5,850 nt of DNA from JANNHK01 sp034408875 (lineage in GTDB: Bacteria; Actinomycetota; Acidimicrobiia; IMCC26256; PALSA-610): NCBI GenBank assembly GCA_034408875.1, contig JAWXCJ010000007.1:1-5850 (forward strand), read 5' to 3'. Positions 1 to 5,850 of this stretch are shown here, one piece after another. The stretch's first letter is position 1; each line of letters opens with the position of its first letter. The notes beneath the pieces were generated by a model. It did not search any database. It was not told where the DNA came from and was given only the letters and a program-made list of their open reading frames with translations. A program made the translations under genes and the position numbers.

Positions 1-1468
1 CCTGGACGCCCGTTCCGTCGACCTCGGTGGCGAGTGCCTGCCCGAAGGCGAGCAGACCTGAATTCGCGGCGCTGTAACTCGCGAACTCAGGTAACGCTTG
101 GAACGCGCTCGAACTCGCCACGAGGACGATGCGACCGAAGTGACGGGCGCGCATGTCGCCCAGTACTTCGTTGGCCGTCGCAATCCGGGCCCGCAGGTTG
201 ATGTCGATGCTGCCCAGCTCGCGCGCGGTCGATACGGAGCCGACCTCGCCCTTTCGGCCGACGCCGGCGCAGAGGAAAACCTCCGCGACGAAGCTGTCAT
301 CAGCGCGGGCTGATTGCATGACGTCGCTCGAAAACGACTCGGCAGCCACGTCGGCGACCAGTGCGCGCGCGCCGAGACTCGCCGCGAGTTCCCGCACTGC
401 GTCGGCGTCGCGGTCGACGACGAGCAGGCGCGACCGCATGGGCCCCAACCGCTCTGCCACGGCCCGGCCCAGGCCCGAGGCCGCGCCGGTAACGACTGTC
501 CAGCCCCCGGGATCGATCGAGGCATCGTGACGGGCACGAACGCGATCGCCGACTTCGGTCACCAGCTCGCGCCAACCAACCTCCGGTTTCCAGCCGAGCT
601 CGCGCAGGCGCCGGGCATCGACGCGCAACTCGGGGAGCACGATCGATCGGACGACGAACGGCATGGCCCGGCGCAACGCCCGGAATCGAGCCCGATGCAC
701 GTCCTCACCGGGCGCGCGTCCCGCGAGTACGCGCACGACGTCACCGACCCGCACGCTGTCGGCGACGACGAGGTACGGATGTTGGTCGGCGGCAGGTGAC
801 GTCGCCAACAGTTCCAGCGCGGCGCACGCGTCGTCGACGTGCACGAGGGCCAGGGTGCCGTCGAGAAGTTCGAGCAGGCGATCGGGTGCTTTCTCGCGCA
901 GTTCGCACACCGCGGCGAGGTGACTGCCGGGTCGCATCTCGGCGCCGGCGACCATTCCGAGACGCGCGATGCGCACGGGCAGATCCGTCGAACCCAAGAA
1001 CCGTTCGGCTTCGAGCTTCGAGCGGCCGTAGTCGGTAGTTGGAACCGCAGTCGAAGTCTCGTCGATCGCGCGGGCGAGCGACTCCGTTGGATCCTTGTCT
1101 TGCGCGCCCAGCGAACTCGCGAACACGAAGGCGCGCATTCCAGGCGCGTACTTGCTCGTGACAGCGGCCAGCCGCCGCGTCCCCTCCACATTGACCCGTT
1201 CGTAGTGCGCACCGTTTCCGAAATTTGGATCGCCGGCCAGGTGGACCACGACCTCGACGCCTTCGAGGACGACACCCGAGTCGAGATCGGGGTCGTCGGC
1301 GCTGAAGAGAGCACGAGCGAGTTCCGGCGCCGCGATCAGACCCGCACCGAGAAGGTCCGTCGTGTGTGTCGACCGCGCCACACCGATAACCGTGTGCCCG
1401 TCGCGCAGAAGGCGCGCACAGAGGCGCCGGCCGATGAACCCCGTCGAACCCGTCACTACGATACGCAT
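1..1468 (-). CDS. Two-domain SDR protein: NAD-dependent epimerase/dehydratase-like domain fused to classical short-chain dehydrogenase (3' end beyond window)
   Basis: Reading back from the ATG at 1468, I translated 489 codons to the left edge with no stop, so the C-terminus is missing. Residues 1 to about 310 look like an extended SDR (sugar epimerase/dehydratase type): the Rossmann motif TGSTGFIG is at 6-13, HLAG at 76-79, Ser pair at 118-119, and the active-site YGRSK at 147-151. A linker near 311-322 leads to a classical SDR domain: TGAASGLG at 327-334, Asp352 after the second strand (suggesting NAD rather than NADP), CAGVG at 400-404, Asn424, Ser452 and Tyr465. The classical Lys, four residues after Tyr, is Asn469 instead. 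The ATG is well supported because the first beta strand begins at once. It lies 2 bases after the upstream stop, so translation is probably coupled. Likely cytoplasmic. The substrates are unknown; acting on a nucleotide sugar or lipid precursor is inference from the neighbours. Confidence 0.9.
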   Translation of the reverse strand, partial: MRIVVTGSTGFIGRRLCARLLRDGHTVIGVARSTHTTDLLGAGLIAAPELARALFSADDPDLDSGVVLEGVEVVVHLAGDPNFGNGAHYERVNVEGTRRLAAVTSKYAPGMRAFVFASSLGAQDKDPTESLARAIDETSTAVPTTDYGRSKLEAERFLGSTDLPVRIARLGMVAGAEMRPGSHLAAVCELREKAPDRLLELLDGTLALVHVDDACAALELLATSPAADQHPYLVVADSVRVGDVVRVLAGRAPGEDVHRARFRALRRAMPFVVRSIVLPELRVDARRLRELGWKPEVGWRELVTEVGDRVRARHDASIDPGGWTVVTGAASGLGRAVAERLGPMRSRLLVVDRDADAVRELAASLGARALVADVAAESFSSDVMQSARADDSFVAEVFLCAGVGRKGEVGSVSTARELGSIDINLRARIATANEVLGDMRARHFGRIVLVASSSAFQALPEFASYSAANSGLLAFGQALATEVDGTGVQ

Positions 1469-1470
1469 GG

Positions 1471-3366
1471 TCAACCCGTCGTGGTCGGCTTGTAGAGGGC
1501 GATCCCCTCGAACACGCCGATCTTCTCGTAGTCGGTAGGAAATGTTCGGCCGAGTTTCGACAGCACTGCAGTGTCGGGCGCGCCCGGCGAACCGGTATCG
1601 ATCGTAATGACCCAGGCGTCGCGGAATTCGTCGTCCCATCCCTCGTCGACGAGCTTGTCGAGCGACCACGCGGCCAACGTGTTCGTGTCGGCGTAGAACC
1701 CGACGGTCGGGATGATCGTCAGCGGAGGTTTCGCTTCGAGTACGTACAGCGCAGTGGCGGCGTAGGGCGTGAAATCGAGCATCGGCGTGCCGGGCTCCCA
1801 CCCCGCTTCCTCGGCCGCGGCGCGGAACGTCCGCATGAAGCGCGCGGTCCCGGGATCGACTTTCAGCGTTCCGCCGCCGGGTCCAAGTTCAACCGTCTCG
1901 GTTTGCGCCGCCACGGGGAGCTGGCGATAGGGCGCGAGCATCGCGTCGTCGAGCACCGAATGGATTCCGACGCCGAGCACGATCGCCAGCACGAGGGCGG
2001 GTAGGGGAAACCCTTCGGGCAGCACGACGCCCAGCAAGATGATGAACGCGGCGGCGACGAACGGCGCAAACCCGCCGTTGAGCTGCGCGAAGAAGCCGTT
2101 TCCCGATCCGAATGCGTACGACGCGCCGAAGACGGGGAGCACAATGACGCAGACGCCCAGCCTCACACCCGATTGCAAGCGATCGGCCGGGATGGAGCGT
2201 ATCGCCATTGGGAGGAAGAGCAACGCGACCCCGAGCAACGTGATCGGCACCCAGGTGAGCGCGTAGTAGCCCGCGCCACTCCCCTGCCAGTGATTCAGAT
2301 CGTCGAGCCGCAACGCGACGAGCACGACCGCAACCGTCGCGAACACCGCGGCGACGTAACGCATCCGTCGCGGGAATGCGAAGCCGGCTACGGCCGCGGC
2401 CAGCGCGATCCACCCACCCATCGAGGCGACGTGGCCGAGGTCGTTCCACACTGCTTCGATCGCGTCGCGCACGCTCCGAAACGCGTTGTCGAGCTCGTAA
2501 TGGACGGGGTCGAGTACTTCGAGCGTGCGCTGGCCGCGCAGTATCTGACTGACTGTGACCCACGGGCGATTGATGAACACGCTGTGCACGACGGCCAACC
2601 CGGCGCCCGCGCCGAAGATACGGGCGACGACCAGCCGCCGCGTCCGCAACGAACCTGGCGCGAACGCAGCGCTCGCCGCGATCGACACGACGAAGATGGT
2701 CGGGCCGGAACTGACCTTGGCCATCGACGCGCACGCGACCCCAATCGCGATCGTGGCCGGGCCGGCCCACCGCACCCACCAGCGGTCGTCGTCGGCCGGC
2801 CGCGTCAGCGCGTCGATCAATCCTGCGGCGGCGACGAGGATTCCGAAGAGGTTGAGCCAGTTGTAGCTCGGCGTGGTGAGGTACAGCGTGTAGTAGTGCA
2901 GCGCGGCCGAGATCAACGCGGCAGCAGTCGCGACGCGGACAGGCACGGACGCCCGGACGTGACGTAGGCGAGCACTCGCGACCGCGACGCGATCACCTAA
3001 GCCGGCCGCCGCGAGCGCGAGCGACACTTCACCGATGGCCCGAAAACGGGCGATGTCGAACCCCGCGAGCCGGTACAAGACGCGCGTGTAGCGACCGAAC
3101 GGGTTGTGGAACGACGCCTCGCTCGACTGCGCGTCGGCGCTGAGGAGGTACATCCCTTCGTCGGTGAAGTCGACACCCCGGTTGGCGTTCTTCACGAGGC
3201 GGGCGAGGGCGGTCAGCGCGAGGAGCGCGGCACCGGCCGCGAGAATCCATTCGAGGACCGTCACGGTCCGACTTCGGCGACCCGCGGTGCCGTTGACCGG
3301 CGCGATCACCTGCGGGTCATCGGACCCGGTGTCGGCGTCGTTGCCGTCAACGATCATTGATGTCAT
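1471..3366 (-). CDS. Polytopic membrane protein, GT-C-fold glycosyltransferase-like, with C-terminal soluble domain
   Basis: This encodes 631 residues from the ATG at 3366. An Asp-rich N-terminal tail and a basic patch (RRSR, 30-33) precede the first helix at about 38-56, placing the N-terminus inside the cell. The next loop holds FTDEGMY, with Asp69-Glu70 and Tyr73. An acidic Asp-Glu pair in the first external loop is typical of GT-C glycosyltransferases such as the ArnT/PMT type, which use polyprenyl-phosphate sugars. About ten further hydrophobic segments follow, including one with TPSYNWLN. The last 125 or so residues are soluble and probably extracytoplasmic. The ATG is chosen because it overlaps the upstream stop as ATGA; a GTG at 3378 and an ATG at 3357 are alternatives. 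No strong Shine-Dalgarno is visible, which fits translational coupling. Glycosyl transfer is inferred from architecture and one motif; it could also be a non-catalytic membrane protein of the same fold. Confidence 0.85.
   Translation of the reverse strand: MTSMIVDGNDADTGSDDPQVIAPVNGTAGRRSRTVTVLEWILAAGAALLALTALARLVKNANRGVDFTDEGMYLLSADAQSSEASFHNPFGRYTRVLYRLAGFDIARFRAIGEVSLALAAAGLGDRVAVASARLRHVRASVPVRVATAAALISAALHYYTLYLTTPSYNWLNLFGILVAAAGLIDALTRPADDDRWWVRWAGPATIAIGVACASMAKVSSGPTIFVVSIAASAAFAPGSLRTRRLVVARIFGAGAGLAVVHSVFINRPWVTVSQILRGQRTLEVLDPVHYELDNAFRSVRDAIEAVWNDLGHVASMGGWIALAAAVAGFAFPRRMRYVAAVFATVAVVLVALRLDDLNHWQGSGAGYYALTWVPITLLGVALLFLPMAIRSIPADRLQSGVRLGVCVIVLPVFGASYAFGSGNGFFAQLNGGFAPFVAAAFIILLGVVLPEGFPLPALVLAIVLGVGIHSVLDDAMLAPYRQLPVAAQTETVELGPGGGTLKVDPGTARFMRTFRAAAEEAGWEPGTPMLDFTPYAATALYVLEAKPPLTIIPTVGFYADTNTLAAWSLDKLVDEGWDDEFRDAWVITIDTGSPGAPDTAVLSKLGRTFPTDYEKIGVFEGIALYKPTTTG
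3363..3366 (-). other. ATGA stop/start overlap (translational coupling site)
   Basis: The four bases read ATGA on the minus strand. TGA ends the methyltransferase and ATG starts the following membrane protein. Such overlaps are typical of coupled translation within an operon, and the weak upstream Shine-Dalgarno is consistent with ribosome re-initiation here. Confidence 0.7.
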
Positions 3367-4253
3367 GCCGGTTGGCACTCGACGGTCAGGACACCACCGC
3401 GGCGGGGCGACACCTCGAACACTGCCAGCCCCGCGGTCACCGGCGCGGTAACGACGGCGGCGACGCCGTTGCCGACGAGCATGCGGGTCGACAACGACCC
3501 CTCGCCGCGCTTGAGCACCTGATACAACTCATTGCGCGGCCGCAGGAGGTTGAGTGAGCTTTGTAGCGCACCGAACAGTCCGTAGACCGGTGAGCGACGC
3601 CAGGCGGTGTCGCGCCAACCGGCCCGGCGCAGCACCCGGCGCAACGAGTCGCGACTGAATTGCGAGTAATGCGCGTCGGGATCGGCGTAGGTCCAACGGT
3701 CACGCAGCATCCGCCATTGCACAGAGTCCACGTTGGGTACCGAAATCAGCAACGACACGTCGGCCGCGCGTTCGCGAATCGCGACGAGCAGCTCGACGAG
3801 GTCGGGCACCGGAAAGTGTTCGGCCGACTGCCAAAAGGTGACGAGGGCACGGGGCTCGATCTCCGCGAGACTGGCCTCGACTCGGAGGCCGGCTTGGCGC
3901 GCCACTTCCGCGTTGGGCGCGCTGATCTCGATTCCGTACGACGTCTGCGAGATCGGAAGTTCGCGGCATGCGTGCCAGAGGAACGCGCCGCTGCTGCACC
4001 CGACGTCGACGACCTGCGCGCCCGGACGCACGAGCCGCCGCGCCAGGCGGAGCTGCTCGCGATGAAGCAAGTTCGGCTTGCCGCTGGTCGGCTTACTCGG
4101 GTCTTGGTTCACAACTTCACCCGTAGCGACCCGACGGGTGCCGTCGTCGTGACCGCACGTGGCACACACCAACGTCGCGGACGAGGCCGGCGCGGCAGCC
4201 ACAGTGAGGCAGGCCACGCATTGCCACTGCTCGGCCGTCGGTCGCGAACTCAC
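3363..4253 (-). CDS. Class I SAM-dependent methyltransferase with N-terminal zinc-ribbon-like motif
   Basis: This encodes 296 residues from a GTG at 4253. Two CxxC pairs (Cys12/15 and Cys30/33) form a likely zinc ribbon. The SAM-binding motif I is VVDVGCSSGAFL at 81-92, and Glu109 in YGIEIS fits the acidic residue that holds the SAM ribose. QSAEHF at 142-147 takes the place of the LEH element common in Methyltransf_23-type enzymes, and the later W...H...FS pattern also fits that group. A weakly hydrophobic stretch near the C-terminus might touch the membrane. The GTG is preferred over an upstream GTG at 4307 because it has a GAAAGGG site 6 bases before it and avoids a 41-base overlap with the previous gene. 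The enzyme probably methylates a small molecule, sugar or lipid in the cytoplasm. The target is unknown; a sugar or glycan is suggested by the membrane-protein neighbours. Confidence 0.87.
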   Translation of the reverse strand: MSSRPTAEQWQCVACLTVAAAPASSATLVCATCGHDDGTRRVATGEVVNQDPSKPTSGKPNLLHREQLRLARRLVRPGAQVVDVGCSSGAFLWHACRELPISQTSYGIEISAPNAEVARQAGLRVEASLAEIEPRALVTFWQSAEHFPVPDLVELLVAIRERAADVSLLISVPNVDSVQWRMLRDRWTYADPDAHYSQFSRDSLRRVLRRAGWRDTAWRRSPVYGLFGALQSSLNLLRPRNELYQVLKRGEGSLSTRMLVGNGVAAVVTAPVTAGLAVFEVSPRRGGVLTVECQPA

Positions 4254-4259
4254 GCGCTG

Positions 4260-4266
4260 CCCTTTC
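4260..4266 (-). promoter_or_regulatory. Ribosome binding site of the methyltransferase gene
   Basis: On the minus strand GAAAGGG lies directly after the TGA of the upstream gene and 6 bases before the GTG at 4253. It matches the AAAGG part of the Shine-Dalgarno consensus. This site decides the start and removes the in-frame N-terminal extension to 4307. Confidence 0.65.
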
Positions 4267-5850
4267 TCAACGAGGCGGGATCTCGTAGACCCACCACGGC
4301 TCCGCACCGGGGCCGCTCGTCCAGACCAGATCCCAGTTTTCTGCTTCCGCGAACGCGATCTTCGGGTCGGTAACGCCCATCAACAAGATGTGCGTTGCAC
4401 CGTAGCGATCGCGCAGCGTGTAGACGTCGTCGGCGGTCAGCGCCTCGTATCCCGAGCGGTAGCAGGCGTAGTAGGGCCCGGGCGCGCCGAGCGCGGCCAT
4501 GCGCTCCTTGTACTCGGTCCAGGGATCGCCGCCGTACGGAATCGCCCGGCAGTTCCCGACGACCGCTCGGCGCGTGAAGAGACGGATGAACGTGAGATCG
4601 GGCGGGTGCGCCAGCACGGCGTCGACCGGCAGCGCGTCACCGATCGCCTGCCCGAACGCGTACTGACCGTCGCCCGGCCTGATGCCCATGTGCAGAGGAC
4701 CGGGCTCGACCCGCGAGAAACCAAGGTTGATCACACCCACGCACGCGACGACGGCGAGAACCGCGGACACGGCCCAGGAGGTCGCCACCTTTCGAATGGG
4801 CACGCTCGCGATGTACTTCGACGCGGCATCGACGAGCATCGGTGTCGCGAGCAGCGCGCCGACGATCCATCCGAGCTGGCGCAAGTGCGAGTACTCGACA
4901 ATCGCCGCGGCCGTGATCGAGTTCGGGGCACTCAGGTAGAACCCGCTCACCCATATTGCACCGGCTGCTCGTACGAGCGCGTGCCACAACTTCGACACCG
5001 GTGCCCCGACCAACAACACTGCGAGCCACGGAGCAAAGGGAACGACGACCGAGTTCACGCGATACGGGAAGACCCGCTGCGCCAACTCACCAAAGAACGC
5101 AACGTCGTGGCGGTCGGCAAGGAAGCCGACGATCGAGATCGCGGCAGGAATTGCCAGCACCGGGACGAGAACGCGCCATTCACGACGACGCAGCACAGTG
5201 ATCGCGGCGGCAAGCAACAAGATGATGATGCCGTCTCGCACCACCGGCCAGATCCACACGTTCGCGTTGCAGTGCCCGGGCGACGCGTTCTCGCAGATCT
5301 CGATCATGTCCTTGTTGTCCGCGACCAACCCACGCGTGCTCGAGACGATGCCCGTGAGCAACAGCAGCGCGCCCGCCGTGCCCGCGTACCAAAGGCGTAT
5401 CGCTTTCGGATCGCGACTCAGTATCGCGACGAGGAACAAGATCCCCGCAACGACAGTGCCGTGCTGCACGTGCACGAGACCGGCCGACAACGCGAACACA
5501 ACTGCGGCGCGATGCCGCCTGCTGACGATTGCCGCGGCCGCGGCGAACGCCAGCGCGCCACCGAGAAGGTTGGGCAAGGCTTCCGACCCGAGCGGCAGGA
5601 ACTGACCGAACACGAACTTCGGGCCGGCCGCGGCCAGCAACGCGGCACCAATCGCCAACGGGCGACGCGACTTAGGGAGCCAGTACGAAGCCAGGAACGA
5701 GATGCCGACTCCGAACACGGCCAGCGTGACCAAGAAGTACGCGAAGTAGACGCCGGGGAGGTGCCCGGACTTGTCCCCTATGTACGTGACGATGTCGTAG
5801 AACCAGTGGGGTTGCGGCGCACGCTCGTTGAACCAGTCGTTGTGGAATGC
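4267..5850 (-). CDS. Polytopic membrane protein with C-terminal soluble domain (5' end beyond window)
   Basis: The frame is open from the right edge, giving 527 visible residues; the true start is outside. An in-frame TTG at 5733 is not the start, because the 39 codons before it also read as protein (for example HNDWFNERAPQPHWFYD), probably an external loop rich in aromatic and acidic residues. About ten hydrophobic segments follow, beginning near residue 37. One contains HVQHG. A loop between helices carries Cys186 and Cys194, which may form a disulfide. The C-terminal 120 or so residues appear soluble, with a PPDLTFIRLFTRRAVVGNC stretch and Cys434 and Cys463. The layout resembles GT-C-like or DUF6798-like membrane proteins; the DUF6798 comparison is from memory and unverified. 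It ends 13 bases before the methyltransferase, so it is probably in the same operon. A role with lipid-linked or surface sugars is inference; no catalytic motif is certain. Confidence 0.85.
   Translation of the reverse strand, partial: AFHNDWFNERAPQPHWFYDIVTYIGDKSGHLPGVYFAYFLVTLAVFGVGISFLASYWLPKSRRPLAIGAALLAAAGPKFVFGQFLPLGSEALPNLLGGALAFAAAAAIVSRRHRAAVVFALSAGLVHVQHGTVVAGILFLVAILSRDPKAIRLWYAGTAGALLLLTGIVSSTRGLVADNKDMIEICENASPGHCNANVWIWPVVRDGIIILLLAAAITVLRRREWRVLVPVLAIPAAISIVGFLADRHDVAFFGELAQRVFPYRVNSVVVPFAPWLAVLLVGAPVSKLWHALVRAAGAIWVSGFYLSAPNSITAAAIVEYSHLRQLGWIVGALLATPMLVDAASKYIASVPIRKVATSWAVSAVLAVVACVGVINLGFSRVEPGPLHMGIRPGDGQYAFGQAIGDALPVDAVLAHPPDLTFIRLFTRRAVVGNCRAIPYGGDPWTEYKERMAALGAPGPYYACYRSGYEALTADDVYTLRDRYGATHILLMGVTDPKIAFAEAENWDLVWTSGPGAEPWWVYEIPPR

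Noticed and set aside
78..1122. Repeated gcgaactc/ctcgcgaac-like words in the SDR gene
   Set aside because: They encode similar short peptides (FAS, ASS) in the two SDR domains using the same favoured codons. They are short and irregular, so not a repeat element.
559..1314. Minus-strand frame of 251 codons within the SDR gene
   Set aside because: It is a different frame of the same strand, with a Ser/Arg/Pro-rich product. The SDR frame covers the region with conserved motifs.
839..1495. Plus-strand open frame of 218 codons
   Set aside because: It lies antisense to the SDR gene. Its product is rich in Arg, Glu and His with no domain motifs, as expected from the complement of GC-rich coding DNA.
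1889..2779. Minus-strand frame of 296 codons inside the membrane protein gene
   Set aside because: The product is extremely Arg-rich with no motifs and is a frame shadow of the membrane protein.
2173..2967. Plus-strand open frame of 264 codons
   Set aside because: It is antisense to the 631-residue membrane protein, and its Arg/Asp/His-rich product has no recognisable fold. The minus-strand frame has clear helices and a coupled start.
4254..4307. Upstream GTG start for the methyltransferase at 4307
   Set aside because: It would add 18 Arg/Ser-rich residues, overlap the previous gene by 41 bases and ignore the good ribosome binding site before the GTG at 4253.
3660..4373. Plus-strand open frame of 237 codons
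   Set aside because: It is antisense to the methyltransferase, which has clear SAM-binding and Cys motifs. The plus-strand product is low-complexity and basic.

Overview
This GC-rich window is coding almost end to end on the minus strand. It holds four genes that read right to left: a polytopic membrane protein cut by the right edge, a SAM-dependent methyltransferase with a zinc-ribbon-like N-terminus, a second polytopic membrane protein, and a two-domain SDR protein cut by the left edge. The GC-rich third codon positions, GTG start use and protein style suggest a high-GC actinobacterium. That is inference; no taxonomic marker gene is present.

Layout, right to left. 5850-4267: membrane protein with about ten helices and a C-terminal soluble domain; its true start lies outside the window. 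4253-3363: methyltransferase, 13 bases after the previous stop, behind a good Shine-Dalgarno sequence. 3366-1471: membrane protein whose ATG overlaps the methyltransferase stop (ATGA). It has an Asp-Glu motif after the first helix, as in GT-C-fold glycosyltransferases. 1468-1: an open frame starting 2 bases after the previous stop. It encodes an extended (epimerase-type) SDR fused to a classical SDR and has no stop codon before the left edge. The only non-coding bases inside the run are 4254-4266 and 1469-1470. I see no room for an internal promoter or terminator, and found no RNA genes, mobile elements, CRISPR array or clear repeats.

Together the genes look like part of one transcription unit for building or modifying a surface glycan or lipid-linked sugar. 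The SDR protein could alter a sugar or lipid precursor, the methyltransferase could methylate an intermediate or glycan, and the two membrane proteins could transfer or handle lipid-linked sugars outside the membrane. This pathway is inferred from context; no substrate can be read from the sequence. The strongest oddity is the SDR-SDR fusion, whose second domain has Asn where the catalytic Lys of the YxxxK motif is expected.
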